A stretch of DNA of 47,151 nt. It comes from Bacteroidota bacterium. Lineage in GTDB: Bacteria; Bacteroidota; Ignavibacteria; UBA10030. The stretch lies in contig JAKAJH010000023.1 in NCBI GenBank assembly GCA_021813905.1, positions 1 through 47,151 on the forward strand, given 5' to 3'. The notes beneath the pieces were generated by a model that saw only the letters and a program-made list of their open reading frames with translations, made no database searches and was not told the DNA's origin. A program made the translations under genes and the position numbers. The stretch's first letter is position 1. The number at the start of each line of letters is the position of its first letter. This document shows, piece by piece, positions 9,075 to 18,100 of the stretch.

Positions 9075-9365
9075 TGCGGGCCGCGCCGCACACCGCGGAA
9101 ATTGCATTTCACTCGAAAATCGGGTATACTCATGGCCGAGTGCACCGGTTCCATACAATCAGGGTCGGTTGAGAAGGGAAGATACGTCGTCGGAAGACCC
9201 GGATTTGGCTGATCGATGGCCTCCTCCACCCGTCTCTCCACGCCCTGCACCCGCACGTTCCCGCGGAACGCCGGTCCCCGCAATCGCCGAACCTGAATCA
9301 GTGCCGTCTCAGCAACGCCCGCGCCGATCGGCGTTGGACGGTTTCCCCCGAAGAGAGAATTTCGC
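9075..9365 (+). other. Intergenic region: promoter and long leader
   Basis: No convincing gene is present. The region holds the promoter at 9102-9130, a leader of about 229 nt, and a 12-bp perfect palindrome, CGCCGATCGGCG, at 9322-9333, flanked by AACGCC/GGCGTT and 32 bp upstream of the phosphatase start. The palindrome could be an operator or an mRNA hairpin. A short Pro-rich reading frame (9169-9375) has no family resemblance and overlaps the next gene's start. Confidence 0.5.
9102..9130 (+). promoter_or_regulatory. Housekeeping promoter, TTGCAT-N17-TATACT
   Basis: The -35 TTGCAT (9102-9107) and -10 TATACT (9125-9130) are separated by exactly 17 bp in an AT-richer patch between otherwise GC-rich DNA. 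The predicted start near 9137 gives a leader of about 229 nt for the PP2C phosphatase gene. The spacing is the same as at the other promoters found in this window. Confidence 0.65.
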
Positions 9366-10604
9366 ATGTCGATGAATCAGCGCCGGCTCTACCGGACGAT
9401 CGAGAGTTTCGCTTCCTCCCACTTCAAGACCGACAAGGAACTGCTCAAGCATGTCGTCAACGAGATCATCAAGAGCGAGGATATCAATCTGAAGGGGGGA
9501 CGGATCTGGCAGTATGAGCCTTCCACGGAGTCGTACCGCCTCGTCCATCAGATCGGTCAGATCGAGCGACTCGATTCCGGCTATCGCATCACGCTCACCC
9601 GGTACCCGCTGTTCATGCAGCTCCTGGACCAGCGGACCATCATCGCCAACGAGACCGACAAGTATCTCCGCAACAAAGGCATCGTCAAATATTCCGCGAC
9701 CGGCGTCGGCGAGAAGTTCCCGTACCGGGATACGCGGGTCTTCCAGTACATCCTCGCGTTCAACTCGGATGACATCGATCAGAATCTGCTGCCGGACCTG
9801 AACATTATCAGCCTCGCCGTCAGCTCGCTGCTGCGCAACCGGAAGATCGAGCAGAAAGCGCGTCTGCTGGAGATGGATATCGACAAGGCGCGCGAGATCC
9901 AGCAGAGTATCTTACCCGAGCCGGCGGTCGACTTCTTCTATTATGAGATCTTCGGAATCTCCGTCCCGGATCGGATCGTCGGAGGCGATTTCTTCGATTA
10001 TCTCTACGGCGACGAAGCCAAGGACCGCCTGACCGTGGTGGTGGGGGATGCGGCCAGCAAGGGATTCCGGGCGGCGGCGCAGGCGCTGTACGTAGTGGGG
10101 GCGCTTCGGATGGGCATTGCCCAGCACGTGAAGATGGCCACGCTGATGTCCAGCATTAACCGGACGGTCAACCGCTCATTCTCGGAAGAGCAGTTCGTCT
10201 CGATGTTCTACGCGGAACTCACGGACGGCGTGAACGGCCTGATGCTCTATGCGAACGCCGGTCACAACAGTCCGATGGTGTATCATGCCTCCCGCGACGC
10301 CATGGAGCTCCTGGAACCGACCGGCCAGATCCTCGGCCCCTTCCCCAAGGGAAAGTATCGCGTCGGCAGCACGCTCCTGACGAAGGGGGATGTGGTCGTG
10401 ATTTACACCGACGGCATCACGGAGGCGCGCTCGGAGGACGGAACGCCGTACGGCGAGCGGCGGTTGTCGGATTTGACGGTACGGCTGGCACCGCGCTCGG
10501 CCAGGGAGATCTGCGAGACGATCATCGATGATGTGACGAAGTACGCGGAGGGAGCGGAATACTCGGACGACCGGACGGTCGTCGTGATCAAACGTGTTCG
10601 GTAA
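9366..10604 (+). CDS. RsbU/SpoIIE-type PP2C serine phosphatase with N-terminal GAF-like domain
   Basis: The 412-residue protein has a GAF-like N-terminal half (about 1-165), a helical linker (EMDIDKAREIQQSILPEP) typical of RsbU proteins, and a PPM/PP2C phosphatase domain from about 190 on. Metal-binding motifs are VGGDFFDY, GDAASKGF, IYTDGITEAR and DDRTVVVIK. Family members dephosphorylate anti-sigma antagonists in partner-switching systems. No anti-sigma factor or antagonist gene lies nearby. It has its own promoter and is followed after 9 bp by a HerA-like ATPase, so the two are almost certainly co-transcribed. ATG 9372 is an alternative start. Confidence 0.92.
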   Translation: MSMNQRRLYRTIESFASSHFKTDKELLKHVVNEIIKSEDINLKGGRIWQYEPSTESYRLVHQIGQIERLDSGYRITLTRYPLFMQLLDQRTIIANETDKYLRNKGIVKYSATGVGEKFPYRDTRVFQYILAFNSDDIDQNLLPDLNIISLAVSSLLRNRKIEQKARLLEMDIDKAREIQQSILPEPAVDFFYYEIFGISVPDRIVGGDFFDYLYGDEAKDRLTVVVGDAASKGFRAAAQALYVVGALRMGIAQHVKMATLMSSINRTVNRSFSEEQFVSMFYAELTDGVNGLMLYANAGHNSPMVYHASRDAMELLEPTGQILGPFPKGKYRVGSTLLTKGDVVVIYTDGITEARSEDGTPYGERRLSDLTVRLAPRSAREICETIIDDVTKYAEGAEYSDDRTVVVIKRVR

Positions 10605-10613
10605 AGGTGACCC

Positions 10614-12221
10614 ATGGTTGACCAGAAATTCATCGGCGTCGTGACGTCGGTCTCCAACGGCCTGCTCAAAGTGCTCGTCGATCCCAAGATCACGTCGCTG
10701 AAGCGGGAGATCAACGGCAAGACGTATTACATCGGCCAGATCGGCACGTACATGCTCGTGCCGGTGGCCAACATCGTGCTGATCGGCATGGTGACCGAGC
10801 TGCACAAGGAGGACGTCGCGCAGAACGGACAGGCCCTGCAGCGGTACGTCATCCATGCCTCGCTGGTGGGAACGGTGAAGGGGGGACGGTATGAGCGCGG
10901 CGTGTCCATCTTCCCGACGGTCGATGCACCGGTCTTCCTCGCGGAGGATTCGGACCTTTCCGTGGCCTTCTCGATCTACCAGCGGTACGGCTTCTCGGTC
11001 GGACAGATTTCGCTGTTTGAGGACCAGCGCGCGTTTCTGGACGCCAACCGGTTCTTCGGCAAGCACATTGCCGTGCTCGGTTCGAGCGGATCCGGCAAGT
11101 CGTGCACCGTGGCTTCGATTCTCCAGAAGGTGTCGAAGTATCCCGACACGAACATCATCATCCTGGATATCCACAACGAATACAAGAAGGCGTTCGAGGG
11201 GGATTGCAACCATCTGGACATCGCGGAGTTCGAGCTCCCGTACTGGCTGATGAACTTCGATGAACTGCGCGAGATGTTCATCGACGACAAGGACGAGCAT
11301 GCGTCCAGCCAGATCACGGTGCTGAAGGATCTGATCATCGCGTCCAAGAAGGGCAAGAATCCGGAGATGTCGGCGCTGATCACGATCGATACGCCGGTGT
11401 TCTTCGATCTCGGTGAGATCCGGGCGAAGGTGCAGTACCTCGACACGGAAAAGGTCTCCATGGGGGGCGGCGTGACGAAGGAGGGGCCGTTCTACGGCAA
11501 GTTCACGCGCTTCCTGGTGCGCCTCGACGGCAAGCTGAATGACCCGCGGTACGGGTTCATGTTCCGCCCCAAGAAGTACCTGCAGTCGGTCTCGATCAAC
11601 GACCTGCTCTCGAAAATCCTGGGCGCGGACGGCAGCGCGAAGGTGACCATCCTCGACCTCAGCGGCGTGCCGTTCGATATTGTCAATACGATCGTCTCCC
11701 TGCTCGCCCGCACGATCTTCGATTTTAACTTCTGGAATCCGAACCGCCGCGATTTCCCGATCCTCCTGGTGTTCGAGGAAGCCCACAACTATCTGCCCGC
11801 CTCCGCCACGGGGGCGGTCGCCGCACGGCGCACCGTCGAGCGAATCGCCAAAGAAGGACGCAAGTACGGCGTGAGCTGTATGGTCGTCAGCCAGCGGCCG
11901 GTCGAGGTGTCGGAGACTATCCTGTCGCAGTGCAACAATTACGTCATCCTCCGTCTGACCAATCCGCTCGACCAGAACTACGTCCGCCGTCTTGTCCCGG
12001 ATACCTTCGCCAGTCTGACCGACGTGCTTCCGTCGCTTCGGCAGGGAGAAGCGCTCATCGTCGGCGAATCGATCTCGATGCCGCTGCGCGTGCAGATCGA
12101 CTTTCCCAGTCCCGAGCCGGACAGCGGCGACATCAAGTTCTACGAAAAGTGGAAGCAGAGCGAAGCGCGGACCAAGATCGAAGAAGTGGTGACGCGCTGG
12201 TGGAAACAGGAAAAAGTGTAA
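10614..12221 (+). CDS. herA: HerA-like hexameric ATPase (DUF87 family)
   Basis: The protein (535 aa) begins with a HAS-barrel-like domain (FIGVVTSVSNGLLKVLV) and then a RecA-like motor: Walker A GSSGSGKS at 156-163, the DIHNEYKKAF segment, Walker B FEEAHNYL around 387-394, ERIAKEGRKYG and SQRPVEVS. These are the marks of HerA/FtsK-superfamily DNA translocases. In archaea HerA works with the nuclease NurA in end resection; bacterial homologues also act in defence pairs. No NurA, SIR2 or other nuclease gene is adjacent; instead it follows a PP2C phosphatase. Its role here is therefore open. Confidence 0.9.
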   Translation: MVDQKFIGVVTSVSNGLLKVLVDPKITSLKREINGKTYYIGQIGTYMLVPVANIVLIGMVTELHKEDVAQNGQALQRYVIHASLVGTVKGGRYERGVSIFPTVDAPVFLAEDSDLSVAFSIYQRYGFSVGQISLFEDQRAFLDANRFFGKHIAVLGSSGSGKSCTVASILQKVSKYPDTNIIILDIHNEYKKAFEGDCNHLDIAEFELPYWLMNFDELREMFIDDKDEHASSQITVLKDLIIASKKGKNPEMSALITIDTPVFFDLGEIRAKVQYLDTEKVSMGGGVTKEGPFYGKFTRFLVRLDGKLNDPRYGFMFRPKKYLQSVSINDLLSKILGADGSAKVTILDLSGVPFDIVNTIVSLLARTIFDFNFWNPNRRDFPILLVFEEAHNYLPASATGAVAARRTVERIAKEGRKYGVSCMVVSQRPVEVSETILSQCNNYVILRLTNPLDQNYVRRLVPDTFASLTDVLPSLRQGEALIVGESISMPLRVQIDFPSPEPDSGDIKFYEKWKQSEARTKIEEVVTRWWKQEKV

Positions 12222-12256
12222 GAAATCCCGCCCGGGTGATGCCGGGCACGCCGGAG

Positions 12257-12285
12257 TTGCATCGAATGCAGCCGTACGGTACATT
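12257..12285 (+). promoter_or_regulatory. Housekeeping promoter, TTGCAT-N17-TACATT
   Basis: TTGCAT (12257-12262) and TACATT (12280-12285) are 17 bp apart, giving a start near 12292 and a leader of about 48 nt for the lipoprotein gene. Just upstream, GCCCGG (12230-12235) and CCGGGC (12242-12247) form a 6-bp stem without a T run, possibly ending the herA transcript. Confidence 0.6.
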
Positions 12286-12339
12286 GGCGCTGATTTCCGT
12301 GTTTCGTTTCTGCCCATCACGTACAACGAAGGAGGACCT

Positions 12340-12801
12340 ATGAGACTTGCCCTCGCGAGCATGGTCGTTCTGTCCCTGCTCCTGCTTCCCGCCTGTTCAC
12401 CGCTCACGCTGAAGCCCGCCGATTTCTCCTGGCCTGTGGAATCGGTCCTGAAGGTGGACGCAAAGGGCTGGGTGCAGGAGAACCGGTACAGCGTGTCGTT
12501 CAACGCCAAACCGCTGCTGTTCGCGGAGACCCAGGATTCGGTCAATGTGACGAAACATACGCTGCGCGTCATCCGTGATGCCCGCGGCTACTATTTCGTG
12601 ACCGCCTCCGGCTTCAAGAACGTGTACGTCTTCGAGCAGGGGGATGGATCGCTGAAACTGGCGACGGCCATCAAGGTCTCTGAGAAGGGACTCAACGGTC
12701 CCGCCCTCAACCTGCGGCCTCCGTACGTCCAGCTCGTGACGGAAAAGGACCCGCCGGTGTATCTCGACCGGGACGGCATTCAGCAAGGAGGGAAGAAATG
12801 A
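12340..12801 (+). CDS. Putative lipoprotein, unknown function
   Basis: The 153-residue protein has a type II signal peptide: short basic start, hydrophobic run, lipobox LPAC with the Cys near residue 20. The mature part has no family I recognise; it alternates short beta-like stretches (YSVSFNAKPLLFAE, YYFVTASGFKNVYVFEQ). The ATG is preceded by a good GAAGGAGGA site. It overlaps the next gene by 4 nt (ATGA), so the lipoprotein and the coiled-coil protein are translationally coupled and may act together at the envelope. Confidence 0.7.
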   Translation: MRLALASMVVLSLLLLPACSPLTLKPADFSWPVESVLKVDAKGWVQENRYSVSFNAKPLLFAETQDSVNVTKHTLRVIRDARGYYFVTASGFKNVYVFEQGDGSLKLATAIKVSEKGLNGPALNLRPPYVQLVTEKDPPVYLDRDGIQQGGKK

Positions 12802-14081
12802 ACACGCGCACTCGGCTTTCATTCATCGGACTCATCGCATTGCTGGTTCTGCCGTCCGCGTTCGGCCGGCAGGAGTCGGACCGTGCGATCGTGGATCGCT
12901 TCCAGAATCAGGTCGCCGCACTGACGAAAGCAACGGAGCAGGCGCAGACGGTCCAGGAATGCGGCGAGATTTCCGCCTCCATCGATGCCCTTCAGCAGGA
13001 TTTTGCGCCGCACAAGGAGCTGCTGGACAAGTCGCTCTATCCGGACGATTTCGACAAGACTCTCGTGAATCTCCGCGGACGCCTCCTGGTCCGCCAGAAG
13101 GATCTCGGCGTAATCGAGACACAGGTCGCGCGGATCTCCGAGCTGGAAACGCAGGTCCGGCAATTGTCCGACCAGGTGTCCAAGCTGACCACCGACAACG
13201 AGAAGCTGATGTCGGATGTCAATCGCATGGGCGAGAACGTCAAGCGACTGGGGGGTGAGTCGATGGCCGATCGCCGGATGATCGATTCGCTGAAGTCGGT
13301 CATCCACCGTCTGCAGAGGAACCTGCAGGAGCGTGATCAGCTCATCTTCGCACTCGTCGACAGCATCTTTCAGCAGTACGGCAAGGACGTCGCGTCGATG
13401 AACGACGTCGAGAAGCAGGGCGTGGCCGGAAAGGTCGAGCGCCGGAATGTTCTGACGAACATCAAGAAGTCGATCAACGAGAATCTGCAATTCCTCGAGT
13501 CCACGACCCTGAAGGGGACCGATTTTGCCGAGATCACGAAACAGCAGCAGAAGTTCTCATCGCAATGGTCCGCGCTGGGGCCGAAGCTGACCGCCGTCTA
13601 TTTCAGCGGGAAGAAGCAGAAGGCGGAACTGGCGAACATCGACACATTGCTGCATCAGTGGGCGGCCAAAGTGGACGACGCCACCTGGCGGACCCTGGCG
13701 ACATCGTTCCGGGAGAAGGGCTTCTCCCTCAATGATTTCGCGAACGGTCAGCAATTCTTTGACAGCTTCTCGACTTTCCTGGACGAGCAAATCCGGAATG
13801 CCGGAGAGGCGAAAGAAGACACGCGGTCGAAGCTGTTCCACAGCTTCTACGATTCGTTCTGGGTGACCGATCTTGATCCGGTGTGGCTGCCCGCGCTCGT
13901 TGAAAGCGGCAAGCTCACCGACGTGCAAAAGAAGGATCTCGAGTCAAAGGTGGAAGCATGGCAGAGCGCCGTGTCGCCCACCTCGTGGGTCGTCTATGTG
14001 CTGATTGCAGTCGTGGTGGTGGTGCTGGTGTGGGTTGCCGGGCGGTTGCTGATCAGAAGACCACCGAAGCCGGTCGCCTGA
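12798..14081 (+). CDS. Secreted coiled-coil protein with C-terminal membrane anchor
   Basis: The 427 residues comprise a signal peptide (cleavage near AFG in the first 25 residues), a long helical region with heptads from about 30 to 200 (SELETQVRQLSDQVSKL is typical coiled coil), a helical middle, and a C-terminal hydrophobic segment (VLIAVVVVVLVWVAGRLL) followed by basic RRPPK. This predicts a periplasmic body held in the inner membrane by its C-terminus. I do not recognise the family. It is coupled to the preceding lipoprotein and followed 31 bp later by a response regulator gene. A role as an envelope spacer or sensor would be speculation. Confidence 0.7.
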   Translation: MNTRTRLSFIGLIALLVLPSAFGRQESDRAIVDRFQNQVAALTKATEQAQTVQECGEISASIDALQQDFAPHKELLDKSLYPDDFDKTLVNLRGRLLVRQKDLGVIETQVARISELETQVRQLSDQVSKLTTDNEKLMSDVNRMGENVKRLGGESMADRRMIDSLKSVIHRLQRNLQERDQLIFALVDSIFQQYGKDVASMNDVEKQGVAGKVERRNVLTNIKKSINENLQFLESTTLKGTDFAEITKQQQKFSSQWSALGPKLTAVYFSGKKQKAELANIDTLLHQWAAKVDDATWRTLATSFREKGFSLNDFANGQQFFDSFSTFLDEQIRNAGEAKEDTRSKLFHSFYDSFWVTDLDPVWLPALVESGKLTDVQKKDLESKVEAWQSAVSPTSWVVYVLIAVVVVVLVWVAGRLLIRRPPKPVA

Positions 14082-14112
14082 TCGGCAGCACGCGCAAGCG
14101 GCCCCAGGATCC

Positions 14113-14802
14113 ATGTCCGGCACTCCGCACGACGCGAAGCGGATCGTGGTCGTCGATGACGACACGCGGCTGATCCGTCTGATCGAGCGATACCTGCAGA
14201 CCGCAGGCTATGCCTGTGATGCGGCCGACAACGGGGAAGAAGGGTTGAGAAAGGCCCTTCTTCCCTCGGTCGCGCTCGTGATCCTCGATTTGATCCTTCC
14301 TCCCACCTCCGGGCTGACCGTTCTGAAGCAGATCCGCGATGTTGCCACCGTTCCGGTGCTGATCCTCTCCGCCCGAACCGATGTTGCTGTGCGTGTTCAG
14401 GCGCTGAAGGCCGGAGCCGATGACTATCTGGTCAAGCCATTCAATCGTGCGGAGTTGCTTGCGCGCGTCGAGGCGGTGTTGCGCCGCTCGCAGGCCGGTG
14501 CGTCGGTGCTGCGCGCTGCGGATCTGGAAATGGACGTGCATGAGCGCGTTGTACGCCGCGGAGGGCGCCAGATCGCGCTCCGACCGACCGAATTTCGCCT
14601 CCTTGAGTTCTTTCTCCGGCACAAGAATCGCGTTCTGACGCGCGATGAGATCATGAAGAATGTGTGGGGGATGGATTTCGATCCGGGAACGAATCTCCTG
14701 AGCGTGTATATTTCGTACCTACGGCGATCCGTGGATGAAGGGTCCGCGGCGGCATTGATCCGCACGGTGCGCCGCAAGGGATTCATGCTGACCGATCGGT
14801 GA
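14113..14802 (+). CDS. OmpR/PhoB-type response regulator
   Basis: The receiver domain (residues 10-125) has acidic D15-D16-D17, phospho-acceptor Asp59 in VILDLILPP, and the KPF switch lysine. The C-terminal winged helix (about 135-229) contains LRPTEFRLLEFFLRHKNRVLTRDEI and RTVRRKGFML, typical of OmpR-family DNA binding. No partner kinase is adjacent on this strand, so the cognate sensor is elsewhere or is the hybrid kinase at 23892. It likely ends the 12340-14802 transcription unit. Confidence 0.93.
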   Translation: MSGTPHDAKRIVVVDDDTRLIRLIERYLQTAGYACDAADNGEEGLRKALLPSVALVILDLILPPTSGLTVLKQIRDVATVPVLILSARTDVAVRVQALKAGADDYLVKPFNRAELLARVEAVLRRSQAGASVLRAADLEMDVHERVVRRGGRQIALRPTEFRLLEFFLRHKNRVLTRDEIMKNVWGMDFDPGTNLLSVYISYLRRSVDEGSAAALIRTVRRKGFMLTDR

Positions 14803-15106
14803 GAGTCTTCCCGTGCGGGGACCTTGCAACTGAAGGACTCGTTTACAATATTTTGATGGGATTCGCCGTCGGGCGGATCAAAAAGCCTGCGTCATGCGAA
14901 GAGACGCCGGTCCGGCGCACTGTCGGGTTCGGCGTGGAGCGGGGGATGCTGAACGGTACCGCAATGACCGGTTCGGCGTGACCAGGCTATCCAGCCATTA
15001 TTGCTCCTCAATCCCGAAGCCGGCGAGACGTTGATCCGGCTGCATCACCAGGTGACCTGTTCGCAGGTTCTCTCATCCACCATCCATCCGCAGGGAGGAT
15101 TCTCCT
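14803..15106 (+). other. Intergenic region before the beta-helix cargo gene
   Basis: There is no supported gene in these 304 bp. A 60-codon frame starting with GTG at 14799 has no signal, motif or good ribosome site. The region contains a weak promoter candidate at 14824-14852 and, next to the cargo gene, a good ribosome site (GGGAGGA, about 15091-15097). Confidence 0.5.
14824..14852 (+). promoter_or_regulatory. Weak promoter candidate, TTGCAA-N17-AATATT
   Basis: TTGCAA (14824-14829) is followed after 17 bp by AATATT (14847-14852), overlapping TATTTT. It lies in the most AT-rich part of the gap and would give a leader of about 246 nt to the beta-helix protein gene. It is weaker than the other promoters because the -10 lacks its first T. 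Confidence 0.4.
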
Positions 15107-18100
15107 ATGAAACGATTGCTTCTGCTGTGTGTCCTGATGCTGGTTGCCACGACGGCGTGGGCCCAGCTGAGCGGGACATACTATATCGGTGCTGCCGGAA
15201 CGAAGCCGGACACCACCAATCCGGAGTTCGCAACGCTCAAGGCGGCATGCGATACGCTGAACAAGAGCGGAGTCTCGGGCAATGTGACGTTCTACTTCAC
15301 AAGCAATCTCACCGAGCCGGCGAATGTCGGTTTGGGTCTCGATCCCGGATCCTACACGATCACGTTTAAACCGTACACAGGAACGACAGATACGATCACG
15401 TTTACGCAGACCGCCGATAATGCCGGCGCTTCCGGTTGTTGGGTGCTTGGCGTACCGGATCTCACAGTCTCCTCAGCCGTGAATTACGGTCTCGTCACAA
15501 CGCGGAACATCGTCATTGACGGGTCGAACACCGTGGGCGGAACGAGTCAGAATCTCGTCATTCAAAATACCAGCGGCGACAATATCTACGAGGTTGTCCT
15601 GAAACTCCTCGGTGAAGTAAATAATGTCGTGGTGAAGAACTGTATCATCAATCAGGCAATTGTGTCGACAAGCGGCACAAGTAACTATGCCGTTGCGCTG
15701 GTCAACCGATACAACAGCACCAACACCACATACTACACTCCGGATAGCGTGACGATTGATCACTGTCAGATTACATCGACGGGATCGCCGTCCGCGCAGG
15801 CGCTGGCAATCACGAATAGCGGCACGCCCGCGGCGGGTTGGCCCGGCACGAGCGCCATCGTCTTCAAGAACAACACTCTTTCGGCGCGGACACGCGGTAT
15901 CTTCCTCAATTACGCCGGAAGCACGGACATCTTCGGCAACAAGATCAGCGTGAATCAGACGGGCACGGGGTATCTGAGCTACGGGATCATGCCGTTCAAT
16001 ATTGCCGCCGGTTCAGTGACCAATGTCTATAACAACGAAGTTCTGCAGTTGAGCACGGCAAATGCGACTGCTGGTTCAAACGGCATCATTGGCATCTATG
16101 CCGGGGTTAACGGTACATGGAACGTCTACAACAACATCATTTCGGGATTCGCAACCACCACCGCGGTTACAGATCCGTCGATCGTTCGCGTGTGGGGCAT
16201 TCAGGTGGCCGGCGTGACGGCGAACGTGTCGTTCAATACGGTGCGTATGCCGGCGCTGGTGTACACCACCAGTGCCAACACCACGAAACAGCAATATGTG
16301 GGCGTCTACATCACCTCCGGCACCGTGGCGCTGAAGAACAACGTGATCGTGAGTGAAGAGACTGCTGACACTTCATACGGCATCTACAATGCCGGCGGAT
16401 CACTGACCTCAAACTACAACGACATCGCGTTCACGGATACGACGTACGCCTTCGTCGGGTCGAAGGGAGCAAACCCCACCAAGACATTGACTGCCTGGAG
16501 GGATTCAACCTTCCAGGATTCGTCGAGCGTTCAGATCAATCCCACGCCCTGGTGGACACCTACCCTTCGCTGGAGTGCGAAGCCGTCGGACCTGCTGGCC
16601 GGGACGCCGATTGACGGGATCACGACGGACATCGACAATCACGTCCGCGCTCTGCTTCATCCGACGATGGGAGCGGTGGAATCTCCCATTCCGTTGTCCT
16701 CGCAGCTGAGCGGAACGTACTACATTGGGAATGCGGGAACGAAGCCGGGAGGAGGGGATCCGGACTTCTTGTCGCTCAAGTTGGCGTGCGATTCCCTGAA
16801 TCGCGTCGGCGTGATCGGCGATGTGCTGTTCTACATTACAAGCAGCCTGACAGAGCCGGCAAACATCGGACTGGCCGTTGATCCGGGCAGCTACGCGATC
16901 ACGTTCAAGCCGTATGCGTCGACCGTGGACACGATCACGTTCACGCATGCCGCGGATGACAATTCTGGTCCGTCCGGCGCCTGGATGATCGGCATCAAAC
17001 CGACAATCGCATGGGCCGACGTACCGTCGTCCAAAGTCCGCAACGTCACGATCGACGGTTCGAACACGGTCGGTGGAACCACCCGTGACCTGACGATCCA
17101 GAACACGACGGCCACATATCGCAACGCCATCCCCATTGTCATCGTGGGCGACGTGGCCAATCTGACGATCAAGAACTGCAACGTGCTGTATCAGAACCAG
17201 ATGGTCAGCACCTATGGCAATCTGTTCGTCGCTGCGATCATGGTCCGGGCACGCCTGCAGAGCTCGGTCGAATACCTGCCGAACGATGTGACGATCCAGA
17301 ACAACCTCCTGAGCTCCGACTTCCCGGGCGTCGTGCAATCCGCCTCGGGGCTCACCTTCTACTACAACACGGACGGTTCGGCATCCTTCACGCATTATCC
17401 GAATAACTTCGTCATCCGTGAGAACGTCATCAAAGGAAAGCGGCACGGACTCGGATTGAACGGTGTCGCGAACATCGATGTCTTCAAGAACCAAATCTCG
17501 ACCAATGAAGATATCAATACCGGCCTCACGAGCGACGGAATCCTTGCCGTCGGCGTGCTGCCCGGCTCGGTGGTGAACATCCATAACAACGAGATCAATC
17601 AGATCTCAACGAAGAATGCGGGCGCTTCCAATGGGGCGACCGGCATCAGCCTCGAGTCCGCGGGAACCTACAACGTGTATAACAACATGCTGTACGGCTT
17701 CGCGCTGACGACGGCGACGGTCAATCCGACCGGGTACCTGTACGGCATCCGGAACATCTCGGCAACGGATACCGCTTTCATCTACTACAACTCGATCAAC
17801 ATGACAAACACGGCCAGGGTGGATACTCCCACCGTGACGTATGCCGGCATTTACATCAGCAACGGCGTGAACACCCTCGAGAACAATCTCGTTCTGTCGG
17901 CGGAGAGCCATTTCGCCAGCTACGCGATCTATCGCTCGGGCACGGCCGGTACCCTGACGTCGAACTACAACGACTTCGCGTTCCTCGATGCGACGAACGG
18001 GAACGTCGGCTACTTTAACACGGCGGCTGCTTGGAGCATCGCGGACTGGAAGACGGCATCGTCACAGGATGCGCAAAGCGTCCAGATCAATCCGACCCCG

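Noticed and set aside
9132-9212. 26-codon leader-peptide candidate after the 9102 promoter
   Set aside because: Its ATG lies only 2 bp after the -10 box, upstream of the expected transcript start.
14799-14981. 60-codon frame after the OmpR-type regulator
   Set aside because: No motif, no good ribosome site, and it overlaps the promoter candidate at 14824.
17055-17075. tRNA T-loop-like GGTTCGAA
   Set aside because: It lies inside the cargo protein's coding sequence and no cloverleaf can be drawn around it.
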